Shown one piece after another: positions 11,701-22,038 of a stretch of 64,000 nt of DNA. The DNA is from Scolanthus callimorphus (lineage: Eukaryota; Cnidaria; Anthozoa; Actiniaria; Edwardsiidae), in contig CM066912.1 in NCBI GenBank assembly GCA_033964015.1, positions 34,165,205 to 34,229,204 on the forward strand, in the 5' to 3' direction. Each line of letters starts with the position of its first letter. Within the stretch, counting starts at the first letter, position 1. The position numbers were made by a program, and so were the translations under genes. A model generated the notes under the pieces. The model searched no databases. It saw only the letters and a program-made list of their open reading frames with translations, and was not told where the DNA came from.

Positions 11701-13391
11701 AAACCACTAAATTTGGTTCGCGTGACAATTTTCTTATGTCGTTATTTCGCAAGTGTGCACCAGGCTTAACACTAGTTCTTCCAGGATGCAGCGCGCGCAT
11801 ACAAGGCACGTGGTTCGTGAAATGTACACAACTACCGACATGCAGCGCGCGCATACAAGGCACGTGGTTCGTGAAATGTACACAACTACCGACATGCAGC
11901 GCGCGCTTTCATAGCTGGAAGCGTCCATTGGGAGGAAGGCAAATCTTATAGAGCTAGACTGTTTGCGGTCCCTTCACTATGTATCGAACGTCCGTAAATA
12001 CAAGAATATTGTCTTTGCTACGCGCGATTTTATTTCCTCTCCTGAATTTTCCAATGACATCACTTGTAGCTTTACAGATAGTCTACTGTACTTTACTTCG
12101 TTCCATTTCAATTTAGTTTATTTCGTTTTGTTTTGTTTCATTAAATTTCATTTTATTCCATGCCGTTAAATAATTGAACCAGGTTATTAGAAGGTATGTA
12201 TTAAATATTTTACTCATTCGGTTCAATAGCTAGTTCAATAGATTTCTTATTTCATTATGGATCGCTAGTTTTAAATGTATTTTATTATTAAATTCAAAAA
12301 ATTTCGCCACATGTAAGGGAACCCGGAATCCAGCTTTTTGTGAGCTTTGGAATATGGAATCCAGCTAAGGGAATCCGGAATTGGAATCAAAATCCAATCG
12401 TTTCTTTTATTGGAATCCGGAATCCAAGACAGTTTGAGATCTGGAATCCAGGGGGGTGTCTCTAATTCTACCTTACAGGCCTACCTGTAAGCTGAGGCCC
12501 GTCAAGGAACCAAATAATGTCATCAATCTGGCACTGACTTGCACAAACAACGAATTTTGAATCCAGGGACTAGAATCCGGAATCCAGAGGCTAGAATCCA
12601 GAATTGGAATAGTTCTTGGAATCCCTTACATATGAGCCGAAATTTCCAAAATCAAAGAGCAGTAGTTCTCAAAGACGTTCATGGCATGGCAGAGCGGAAA
12701 TGACCTGCTTAGACCACTAAATTTCAAATAATAAGGTCAGGTTAGCTCAGAGAAGCTTGATTTTTTGCATACAGACTCCTTGTCTGATTAAAAACAAAAT
12801 ATCAAAATGACTTTTTCTAATGGATCCGTCTTTGAGATATTAGGCTTTAAACATTGGTTTCTGTGCCAGTTTATGGGAGAATTAGTACTTTGATCAGGAA
12901 TTATTCAAACTTTGCTCAATCATATCTAAAATTCATATTCTTCAATTTTCTTAAAAATTTGGAATTAAGCTTTTAGCCATAGAAACTCTTTGTATACGGA
13001 ATCTTGAGCTTATATATTGAAATATGGCTAAGTTAGACATTTCATTTTTGGTCATTTCCGCTCTGTCTCATGGCATACTTACCGGGAAGAAGAGCCCAAT
13101 GCCTGCTCCAGTAACATTACCGACTAATGTCATAGCGCCCATGACACCAGAGCTAAACCCTACAGTTTTACAGTAAGCAATGGTTTAGAGTGATACGGCT
13201 CATACACTTTTTAGAACCAAAATGTCAATCAAAGTTTTGTAATTTAGTTAAGATTGGGCAATTCCAGAAATAAAGGTACCCTCCCCACGGGCAGCACTAG
13301 TTTTTGATCCCCCCATGCATCCAGAATTTCCAAAGTGGTTTACCCCCCCTTGCATATAGAATTCCGGGCAGGTTAAAGAAATCCAGCTTCG

Positions 13392-13422
<31 letters not shown>

Positions 13423-16400
13423 TTGCAATCAGAATTCCGAGCTCTTAAACCCCCCCCCCCCCATCCCATCGGAATTTCCAAATGCCGCCCGTGTGGGGGG
13501 TACCTTTATTTTCTGGAATTGCCCATTGAAGTTGGGAAAGGTTTTTAGGGTCCTTTTGGCAAAAAGCTGTCTGCTTTAAGCTAAGCACTTTTATTATATA
13601 TCGTTTAAAAACTCATCCGCTTTTAACTAGGTGCACATATTATCTATCATTTTAAAGCTTTTGAAAAGTAGAAAACAAATGTTATTTATTATATAAATAC
13701 CAATGAAATACCATGTGATCTCCCGCGCGAAAACTTGATATCTTCACACGTGAAAATATCATGTTATTTTCACATGTGAAAATATCACACTTGCCTTTGC
13801 TGAATGCTTGATTTTTAAGCTTAACTCAAATAAAATTCGAATTTGGTATTTCATTGATGTTTATATAATAAACAGAACATTACATGACCACTTGGAGATA
13901 CAAATTTTATCTTCTCGTGTTAAAAATTTATCCCACTCGTTCGCTGCGCTCACTCGTGAGATAAATTTTCAACACTCGAAGATAAATTCGTATCTCCGCG
14001 CGGCCATGTAATATCCTCTATATATTTTTAATTAATTATTAAGGATACATATTTAACAATTAGTGATTATCAGGTCGAAGATCATCGCGCAGCCTGAGGC
14101 GATTTATTGTTTTAGTATAATTCCTCAAGTGATTCATAAGGTTTTTTAGACAAAAACCTTCACGATCATAACAAAACTTGCGTGCGCGACCGCTGATCCT
14201 TTCAATGTTATAAACGCTGGTAAAGATTCTCGTACCCAGAGCTCCCCAGCTCGTTTGCTCGCAAGGGAGGCTCTGAGGACATCCATTTCAGGACCGTCGC
14301 TGATTGGTTGATTTTTAGCGTTGGAGCATGCGCTGAAGGATCTTTCTCTCGGCAGCTCCTGTATTAAATCTCACGCATGCGTCAGTGGCTGTCACCAGAG
14401 CCTGCCCCGAGACATTCTCCCCAGAGAAATCCCAAAAGTGTGCCAGTGATTTTTTGTATTTCGATATTGATTTAGGACTGGTTTCAGCTACATCTACTTC
14501 ATCGAACTAACGAAACTTTCGCATGGAGTTAGTTGGTTTATTTGTGACTTACCTCTTTGTGATGGTGGCGTTTGGTCAGCAATGAGGCCATTATAAGGAA
14601 CATTCATCACTGCATAACACGCCATTACACATAAATAGAATGCTATGTACAGACCTGAAGGAAGTAAAGTAAGGAACTGTGAAACACAGGGAATTTCTGC
14701 AGAAACACATCAATGGGAAGAGCTTAATTTCAGAAGAATGGGAAGTGTTCGGATTTCCCATGGATATCCATGTGAATTCGGAACACTTCCCATGCGTGTG
14801 CCTTGGGAAATTCAGCTTTTCCCATGGATTGGTTTCTGCAGAAATTCCCTGTGAAACCAGTAAACATAAGTGTGCTGAGTTCTGTGACAGAGAGGTCGGG
14901 CAACTTCCGACGGTCCTGCAGTTCTTTAACGTCCACTTGGTTCCAGTGTATGTGAGAGACGGGATCTACAGTTTAATGTCCTTATCACTTATCTCATTTC
15001 TTATCCGAGAAGATGCAGATGTTAGAGCAAAGGCAACACCTCAATTATTTAGACCCTAAGTGTTGGTCCAACAGTGGTTTGAACTCCCAACCTCCCACAC
15101 AGAAACCTGGCGCTCTACCACTGCGCTAACTAGTCGGTGGTAATGTCTCTTTTAAGTCTCTTAAAAGATTGAGTCAGAGTAAAGATAAATTCTGTAAAGA
15201 TTAATTCTGTTGACAGTCACAGGAAAAATGTTAACAAGCTAATAAGCAGAGCCCTAGATTGGAGTAGACCACCCTGGAATTTTGTATTTTAAGGGTGCCC
15301 CCCACCCTGGAATTTCAAGCTCTATTTTAAACACCAATCCTGGAATTCCATAGGACCTCAACAGGGGGTACGGATTTTACATGCTACAGACTGTTCATTA
15401 TATGTTTCTGCTTTTCATATTGTCACCATCTGCCACAGGGGCACTCGCACACCTATTTTTGTACCACCTGTCAAAAAATAAGTCGAATTTTAATCACCAA
15501 ACATACATTTAAGTTTACCGGAATAACCAAAATAAGAGTCCAGGCTTGTTAAATGACCTTTTAGCTGTCAAATCAATACAAATCTATAGTGTTTTTTATC
15601 TATTAACAAGAGGATGGAATTGGATTGCGATTTGAATTATTTGCTTGTCAGGCAAGTGTGCGAGTGCCCCTTTAAACTTGAAATAACTTTGTGGTGGTTG
15701 CCAAGTTTTTCAACTTGGCAACCACTTATTTTAGCATGATTAGGAGTTAATTGCAACTTGATGAAACAGAACAACTTACAATGGGGAGGATGTCATTGAT
15801 TAGTTATTGATAATGTTGTAGGAATAACAATGAAATTTCCAATCATTCAATATTTTTATTTATCATTATCACCCTTACCTATATTCCCTCGGGAATCTTC
15901 TCTCTGCATTAGTATATTCAGTAGAAAACTCTGGCCAAGGTCATCTGCTAAATTTGACAAATTTCCACTCCGCTCGAGCTGAGTAATATTTATATAAGGC
16001 AAACATCGTCTGAACTTGAGATCCATTGAACACTGAAAATCACAATTAAATGGTTTTATGTAAGATTACCATGTGTCCGATGGGTGTGACAATGTTATGA
16101 TTGGTTTGTTGTGTTTATCTAATATGGTAAAGAATGTTCAAAATAACACCATTAGTTTGTTGTTCTATGACTTAGTATCACATTAAATCAGTTTTAGACC
16201 AAGGATGGATCGAAATGCCATGAGATCTAAACATATTAAGTTCACTATTTTTACGGTTACCTCATTAGCACAGAGTTTTATGGGCTATGAATTCGTCACG
16301 CCCATCGGTCACAGGATATTAAGGAAAATTACTATTCCACCAACAATTTCCAAACATTTCACCATAAACATAATTTTTAGACACATGCTATCAATTACAC

Positions 16401-18996
16401 ATGCTACATGAGAAATACTAAAGACACCTAGTCTCTGAAAACACACCATTGTTAATAACAACACACCACAAGTGATCAGTTACTATAAAGGGCACCCAAG
16501 AGTTTATAAGCACACAAGAAGCACATTGACTAAAACATAAATAATTGTATAGGCAAAGAACTATATGTCTATACTTACAGTTGCATTGGAACTATCACTG
16601 AAACAAAGACAAATTTACCAAGTATTAGCCCATTCCACAGTTGAATGTAATTTAGTTGGTGAGCATTAAAATATGATTTGAGCAGATTGGCATAGATGTA
16701 AGGGGCCTAAATTTCATACAGATCAGAGATTTTGGTTAGGATTTATAGAGCCCAGCAGCGATCAGCTTATCTGCTGTGTATTGGGACATGGAATGTAGAG
16801 GTTTTTTTTCTGGAGAATGCAGCCCCAAAAAATTTAAAGGAGTGAGGCTTGCAAAGGCTGTCTGCTGTCCACTCCACAATCACCATGAAACTGGTAAATT
16901 CAAGAAACTAAATAACCAGATGAGTAACCAACCTTTCAATATCAGGAGCACTGAATGCCATACCAAATAAAGCAATACTGAAAAAAAGCATGGCAATATA
17001 AGGATATTGATACATTATTATGCCTAGATTTCAACAAGGAAAGTATTGCAAACATTACTTGAATGACGCAAAATTGTATGAATGCCCAAAATTCAACAAA
17101 TTCATATGCCATCCACCAGACCCCTTTTCTGTGGTCACAACCCATTATCCTTTTTGTTATCATTATATAATAATACAGTATAATAAGATATTATTATTTT
17201 TTTAGTATTATTGTGTGTCCTACCATAACAGTAGTGAGCCTGCCACCATTAATGGCCTTCTCTTGCCATAGGGGGACACAAGTCGATCACTGGAAACATA
17301 TCATCGTCATGATGAGAAAGGAACTTTTAAAAAAGACTAAGTGAAACTTATCAAACATGCTTCTGCTGTACTGTAAATCAGGGAGTTGTTTGAACAATGG
17401 ATATTGATTAAGGGATACCTCCACAGCATAACAGTTCTCTGGTTTTAGGGGCTGTTTTTTTTTTTGGGGGGGGGGGCTGTTTTTTTTTGGAGGGGGGGGG
17501 GGAGGGAAAGACCCAAAATTCAGAGAGCCTCTGAACATTTAGATTTCAGAATATGAACAATATAATTTTTGCCCCCCTCCCCCATGGAAGGGATTGGAAA
17601 TTCCAGAGGGGTGAGAGGGTAAATTTGATGGTGGTAAAGGGGATGGATGGATGGGGATGGATATTTTCTGGAACTACATATTCCATGTTTCAAAGGGTCA
17701 TTCAGAATTCAGAAGTTTTCAACACCATCTAATGGTCAGATAAATATAATAATATTGTTTACCTTTTCATCCCGATTAGTGGGCTGATGAAGAAAGTTAC
17801 GACGGCACCGGCTGCTACCATTCCTCCCAGGACTTGTCCTTTGTTTTCTGAGCCTACCAGGGCATGAACTTGAGATGGCACAACTGAATAACAGTAAACA
17901 TACCATCAAAGCCAATAATTGACAATTACCTGCCAACTCTCCAAGTTTTCCTGGAGAGTTGTAGTAACTTTGAAAACTTGTTCATACCTTCCACAGACAA
18001 GATGAGATACATGACATTGAGGCCAAACCAGGAAATATTGAGGAAAAACACACGTGACTTGGAAAGGGATGGTTTATCATGATAAGACAGAGAAAGTCTG
18101 AAAAGAAAGTAAAACTAGTTATCTGGGGATTAGAATTACCAATAATTTCGATAATGACATCAGTGCCTGGGATGTGGTCCTAGAATTACCAATAATTGGT
18201 TTATCATGATAAGATGGTTTATCATGATAAGACAGAGAAAGTCTGAAAAGAAAGTAAAACTAGTTATCTGGGGATTAGAATTACCAATAATTTCGATAAT
18301 GACATCAGTGCCTGGGATGTGGTCCTAGAATTACCAATAATTTCGATAATGACATCAGTGCCTGGGATGTGGTCCTACCAATTCAGTGATACACTCGACA
18401 TGTAGAGGTAGCCTTTCAAAATCAGTACACTGTCTTTTACTGACTGTCACAGAAAGACAGCCATGTAAGTGCCTTGGCATGAAGGTTTTGTTACATCACT
18501 GGTAAAAGTTTCCCTGTTCTTGCCTGTCTTATCCAGGGACGTCAACCCTGCCGCTCCCAAAATATTGGGCTTTTGAGGCAGGAAAAGACCTAAATATCGC
18601 TAAAAATTTTCGCTGTATTGCGTTTTTAAGTTCCAGAAGCAAAAAATAATTGTTTTTTTTTTCAAAGAAAACTGGAAGATTTTACTTAAAAACTGGGAGA
18701 CCGGGAGATGAGGTAAAAAAACGGGAGAGTTGATGTCCCTGCTTATTACCAACCATCCTTGCTGCGTGAGGGTCAGTGAAATGGCAGCTTTAAGTTTGCT
18801 GACATCACAAAACCCTCATTCCAAGCCACTTATAATAAATACAACTGACTTTTTGTCTTGGAAAAAGACACTGATTTCAATTCTGTGGTAAATTTAATAG
18901 CAAACTGACAAGAAAACCATCATTTGCAAACTCACTGCTTGTCATTGTCTGATAAGTCTGGTTTCTGATCGTCATCCAGAGTCTCATCACGACGGC
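5744..18996 (-). CDS. Major facilitator superfamily (MFS) transporter, 12 transmembrane helices; first exon not identified
   Basis: Sixteen minus-strand exons keep frame: 18936-18996, 17988-18097, 17763-17883, 17224-17289, 16933-16977, 16579-16597, 15879-16032, 14553-14642, 13083-13159, 11068-11186, 9731-9772, 8507-8653, 7962-8026, 7232-7321, 6564-6664 and 5744-5914 (stop TAG). They give at least 491 residues. An acidic cytosolic N-terminus precedes helix 1; the two MFS signature loops are SDRLVSPYGKRRP after helix 2 and GGFLSDRLRRRKP after helix 8. A loop with NAT and NIT glycosylation sequons follows helix 3, and AYSAVDFALVMDVLP lies near helix 10. Substrate is not predictable. Least certain are the 11068 donor, the 8653 acceptor (chosen because it supplies helix 7) and the 42-nt exon. 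Two introns duplicate parts of neighbouring exons. I could not place the start codon. Confidence 0.85.
5943..6075. mobile_element. MITE family B copy with G-run interior
   Basis: Inverted ends GGCGTAGCCAGG and CCTGGCTACGCC enclose about 130 bp with two runs of G. It lies in the last intron of the transporter. A larger relative with the same CTACGCCCCT end is at 49636-50102. Confidence 0.6.
6729..6976. repeat. 83 bp tandem repeat, three copies
   Basis: The segment starting CCTGCTAGCCGGCTCT recurs at 6729, 6812 and 6895, exactly 83 bp apart. Copies 1 and 2 are nearly identical and copy 3 is more diverged. It lies in a transporter intron. Confidence 0.85.
9340..9600. repeat. Dispersed repeat with 'ttggtcgcca' motifs
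   Basis: The stretch around GGATCTCAGCT, AAAGATGGG and AAAATTTTGGTCGCCAA recurs in the same order at about 26620-26730. This is an interspersed repeat of unknown class; I see no terminal repeats. It lies in a transporter intron. Confidence 0.5.
10096..10250. repeat. Short direct duplication in a transporter intron
   Basis: The 40-odd bp beginning CCAATTAGGGGACGAAGAA occurs at about 10080 and again at about 10199, ending in both cases in a GACCCGGC block. Confidence 0.7.
10375..10822. mobile_element. MITE family D copy
   Basis: Imperfect inverted ends: GTCGGTCTACACTTACACAG on the left, CAAGTGTAAACGGGCCTTAA on the right. The right end contains CGCGCGACAAAAATTGC-type motifs shared with the element at 39008-39290. 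No coding capacity. Confidence 0.55.
10826..11054. mobile_element. MITE family C copy
   Basis: About 230 bp from AGCCCTAGTCAGCCACTCC to GAGGCTGACAGAGGCTCT. Two other copies with the same order of motifs lie at 40486-40720 and 51410-51625. The ends are related by inverted symmetry (AGCCNNNGTCAGCC / GGCTGACANAGGCT). It directly abuts the family D element. Confidence 0.7.
11187..11286 (-). repeat. Tandem duplicate of a transporter exon fragment with its splice acceptor
   Basis: About 80 bp covering the acceptor and first part of exon 11068-11186 is repeated just upstream on the minus strand, with a few substitutions. The copy still begins with tttctag and encodes RLGVVGTYALIAILYF, but has no matching donor and reads into a stop if spliced in place of the normal exon. 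Confidence 0.8.
11543..11766. mobile_element. MITE family E copy
   Basis: Ends AGCCCGGTGCACACTAGCGA and the inverted AAGTGTGCACCAGGCT enclose about 220 bp; ACGACATAAGGACGTTATGT lies just inside. A second copy is at 47337-47568. TAA sits next to both ends and may be the target duplication. Confidence 0.75.
11787..11907. repeat. 54 bp tandem repeat, just over two copies
   Basis: Blocks beginning TGCAGCGCGCGC recur at 11787, 11841 and 11895, exactly 54 bp apart; the third is cut short. It lies immediately beside the family E element. Confidence 0.85.
12299..12643. repeat. GGAATCC-rich repeat with inverted ends
   Basis: AATTTCGCCACATGTAAGGGA on the left is matched by the inverted TCCCTTACATATGAGCCGAAATT on the right. 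The interior is built from degenerate GGAATCCGGAATCCAG blocks. MITE-like and non-coding. Confidence 0.55.
12681..13076. mobile_element. MITE-like element next to a transporter exon
   Basis: Inverted ends share AGAGCGGAAATGACC on the left and GGTCATTTCCGCTCT on the right, each flanked by ATGGCAT-type sequence. The right end is only about 6 bp from the exon at 13083-13159, so the element forms the 5' end of that intron. Confidence 0.6.
13257..13527. mobile_element. MITE with long poly-C interior (family F)
   Basis: Inverted ends of about 35 bp (GGGCAATTCCAGAAATAAAG at left, CTTTATTTTCTGGAATTGCCC at right) flank C homopolymers of more than 30 and about 12 bases. 'att' adjoins both ends. Related 'TTCCAGAAA' ends occur at 21783 and 45356. 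Confidence 0.7.
13879..14012. repeat. Hairpin element
   Basis: TTACATGACCACTTGGAGATA on the left pairs with the inverted TATCTCCGCGCGGCCATGTAA on the right, and ATCTTCTCGTGTTAAAAATTT pairs with AAATTTTCAACACTCGAAGAT. The whole 134 bp folds back on itself. Confidence 0.65.
14224..14430. mobile_element. MITE family A copy, right end damaged
   Basis: Starts with GATTCTCGTACCCAGAGCTC and contains the family's CGCATGCGTCAGTGGCTGTC block, but the right terminal repeat is missing or scrambled after CATTCTCC. Confidence 0.6.
14684..14852. mobile_element. Palindromic MITE beside a transporter exon
   Basis: Inverted ends CACAGGGAATTTCTGCAGAAA and TTTCTGCAGAAATTCCCTGTG are perfect over 21 bp. A second nested palindrome lies in the middle around ATGGATATCCAT. 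It sits 42 bp from the acceptor side of exon 14553-14642. Confidence 0.7.
15060..15140 (-). repeat. tRNA-derived sequence (SINE head or tRNA relic)
   Basis: On the minus strand TAGCGCAGTGGTAGAGCG resembles a tRNA A box and GGGAGTTCAAACC a B box, at roughly normal spacing. The acceptor stem does not pair, so this is not a working tRNA. Confidence 0.45.
17405..17690. repeat. G-run, T-run low-complexity element in a transporter intron
   Basis: Contains two G homopolymers separated by T runs near 17460-17510, and TTTTCTGGAACTACATA near 17670 resembling the ends of the family F elements. Ends are not sharply defined. Confidence 0.4.
18072..18365. repeat. Tandem duplication copying a transporter exon edge
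   Basis: The segment starting GTTTATCATGATAAGACAGA at about 18072 recurs at about 18217, with the following AAGTAAAACTAGTTATCTGG also duplicated. A GACATCAGTGCCTGGGATG block occurs three times. The first copy is the 5' edge and acceptor of exon 17988-18097, so the second supplies a spare acceptor. Confidence 0.8.
18537..18745. repeat. MITE-like repeat with 'gacgtcaac/gttgatgtc' ends
   Basis: GGGACGTCAACCCTGCCG on the left and GGGAGAGTTGATGTCCCTGC on the right are imperfect inverted copies. The GGGAGACCGGGAG-type interior is shared with sequence near 28700-28790. Confidence 0.5.
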
Positions 18997-19504
18997 CTGT
19001 GGATTATGATAAAATACAAATAATTTGTATTTGGCCTTTCAATATAACTCCAAACATCAATCTCTCAGGAGAGATTGACAGAAGAAACTTTTTCAAACAG
19101 TAATTAAAATTAACATCAATTTAAAATTGCAGCTGATTAAGTATATTTATTAGGTATAAGTAATACCATGGCGCCGAGGGAAATTAGGGATTAAATTTCC
19201 ACAAGGTCTGAGGAATAATTTTTAATTCACTATCGTAGGAGTTTAGGAAGAAAAATGACTCTCATATTTGGGGCATTATCACAGCTTTGTTTTGCTTGAA
19301 GTAGGAGGGGGGGGAGGGAGTTTCAGTGACAGGTGCAAAAAGAAGGTCATTGTCTACTGTGAGTCTGTACCAGTAGTTTATAATAATAAGGGGTAGCAGT
19401 GGGTAAATCTGAGACTTGTCGAGAACCACATTTCAGAATTCAAGCCAAAGATTTTTTGACAAATTTCAAAATCTTAGTCTGAGGTTTAAGGTCGCTGGTT
19501 AGAC

Positions 19505-20356
19505 CACAGGCAGCCCAAAGTATAATGGTCATTTTAAAAAAATATTCTGGCTTGGCGATATTTATAGTGTTTATGTGGCTTTGTGTAAGAGTAATCGAAA
19601 AACTCGCTAAATTGCTATAAAATCGTCACTGAGTTCTGGTAAATTATGGCAAATAAAAGTAGAAGACTTACATTAAGTTGTCCTGTTGTCCTTTCCTTGT
19701 CTAGATGCGTTTAAAAGTGTTTCCTAGGGTTCCACCGGAGGGGCAGGCTTATTTAGCCTTTATGCAAATTTAGCCTGCCCTACATGTGACAGTGACTTTT
19801 TGCAAGAAGGCCTGGCTATCAAGCCAGAAGGCCTGCCTAGGATAACGCTGTAACTGGAGCAACGGTTTTCCTGGGGCCAAAGGGCCCTGACTTCGCAAGT
19901 CGGTGAAATTGGCTTGTCGAAGTTCAACGGAAAAAATACTGAAATTCATTGTGTTCGGATGTTTTAATCGAGACAGCGCTGGTTTGTAGGAAAGATATAT
20001 GCAAGACGGTTCTCCTGGTGTGATTAGGGCGCCGATCGAGTGGCGATTTATCAAAGAAATTTGGTCGCAATGAGAGTCCTTCGATATTGTTGTTTGGAGC
20101 CTTCCCCTCTGGTTAGAGGGGCCAGGTGGAACCCTCAGGAAACACTCTTAAACGCCTCTAGACGAGGAAAGGACAACAGGACAATTTAATGTAAGTCTTC
20201 TACTTTTATTTGCCATAATTTACCAGAACTCAGTGACGATTTTATAGCAATTTAGCGAGTTTTTCGATTAATCTTACACAAAGCCACATAAACACTATAA
20301 ATATCGCCAAGCCAGAATATTTTTTTTAAACGACCATTATACTTGGGCTGCCTGTG
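19505..20356. mobile_element. Foldback element with about 250 bp inverted arms
   Basis: The left arm starts CACAGGCAGCCC and the right arm ends GGGCTGCCTGTG; the two match with few differences for about 250 bp. The spacer of about 350 bp has no recognisable gene. GTTAGAC at 19498-19504 and 20357-20363 is a 7 bp direct duplication. No transposase is present. Confidence 0.85.
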
Positions 20357-21782
20357 GTTAGACTCACGCATGCTATCATGTGCTTTTACTATCCAGTGGT
20401 ATCACCTGACAGTATGCTTCACTTACAAGTAAAAAAATCCAAGACTCAGAGACTGGGGTAGAAAAAATCTGACACTGGGAGAATGCCAGATTCCGAGAAA
20501 AACGAGACTCCAAGACGTGCGGAAAAAATGCCAAGAGTCCGAGATTTTACAATATTTTACTGAGACTTTCCATCGCTACCCCCTATAATATAGTACAGTA
20601 TAAATTATATCATATTTAACAAGTTTTCTTTTTGTGGAAGAAATAAATTTTGTGGAAGAAATAATAACTTACATTATTGAAAGGTATGTAACTTTTGAAG
20701 AATGATTATCGTATCATTTTTATGTACGTCTTTGAATAATTATGTTTGCATATTGGCAATCTCCAAACAAAACACTACTTTAATTATAATTAAGAATCCT
20801 TCTGAAATTGACGAAAACCATAATTTGTATCTGGGTTGTTTTCCAAAATAGTAATCAGATTCCCCCGTCAAGCTAAATTGAATTCCTACATATTTTGAAC
20901 CGAAGAACAATATTGTAGTAATTGAACTGTTAACCAGTATTATAAATTAAATTTATCGAATCGCCCAGTCAACCAAAAAAACAACAAAATTTCCGTGCTT
21001 CGACCACCACTGCTGGGGGTTGACTTTCATGCTAAAATGACATGTATTAATTTATTTATCGTCGTAAAAGGCTATCAAATCACATATAATTTCATGCACA
21101 ATGAGATTCTACCTTTTGCCGGCGAATTTCGTCGCATCTTCATCTCATTTTCGTCGCTGAATTGAGTAAGAAATACACCAAGACAACGAAAGTCAAAGAT
21201 TGAGTTCGGTCAAACTTCAAACCACAAGATTAGCATCGCAAGCGCTTACCTTGTTGCCATGTTTGTATCGGTAGATAATTTACCGCGTGGTGATCAATGA
21301 TATCTCAATATTCGTGATTTTCTTACTGGAAAACTCATATTTTTCAAAGGAGAATCACATTTCCTTCGCGAACACAAGATCAGAGATCACATCATCTGCC
21401 ATGTTCGACTGATTGATTTCACAGCCTCGCTTCAGTGCTGATGCTAGGGGATTTTTTCAGTGGGGAGGGGTAGTGGGGATTTACTCATGATATTTTCTTT
21501 GATGAGAATCACAGGAATTAGGATTTAAGAAAGTAACATTGTTATGTAGATGGTTTATTAAAAACTATCCTTGCAGCCAGATTCTTTACTGGTAAAAATC
21601 ACTAAACTGACACTATGAATAATCAATCACATTTTTTATGATGAACAACTGTTTTACACCTTCCTTCAATATTCATGACCATATTATTGGTTGACCAAAA
21701 CGATCACATGACACTACAAGACCTACAATCACACACTGAACAAGCTTCTGGGTGGATTATACTGATTTTGCTATTTTGAGCC

Positions 21783-22035
21783 ATTATGTGGTTCCAGAAA
21801 ATAGCCACAGAAGGGTGTTGAGAAGTGACCGACTCCCCCCCCCCCCCCAAAAAAAAAAAAAAAATAATAATAAAAATAAATAAATTCCAATCCCTTCTGT
21901 GCAGGAGGGGATGGATATATGATGAATATAGGAGTCCCTCCCCTGCTGGGTCAGGGAGACCCTACTGAAATCTGGGGTCATATCTGATTGACCCCTTCTA
22001 TGGGAGGGGTACGGAAAATGTCTAGAATGACATAA
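21783..22035. mobile_element. Family F MITE-like element
   Basis: CCATTATGTGGTTCCAGAAA on the left and ATGTCTAGAATGACATAATGG on the right are imperfect inverted copies. The interior has a C run and an A run. It ends only a few bases downstream of the sulfotransferase stop codon. Confidence 0.55.
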
Positions 22036-22038
22036 TGG

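Larger units (their letters stand above)
18997..22038. other. Upstream region of the transporter gene
   Basis: Non-coding as far as I can see, apart from a possible first exon. ATGGCAACAAG followed by a good gtaagc donor occurs on the minus strand at about 21250-21260, but its phase does not fit exon 18936-18996 directly, so another small exon would be needed. The stretch also holds the foldback element at 19505-20356 and the element at 21783-22035. Confidence 0.5.

Noticed and set aside
14679..15059. 126-residue forward frame
   Set aside because: It crosses a palindromic MITE and intron sequence antisense to the transporter, with no recognisable domain.
21250..21260. ATG plus good donor as the first exon of the transporter
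   Set aside because: Its phase does not fit exon 18936-18996; kept only as a possibility requiring one more unseen exon.
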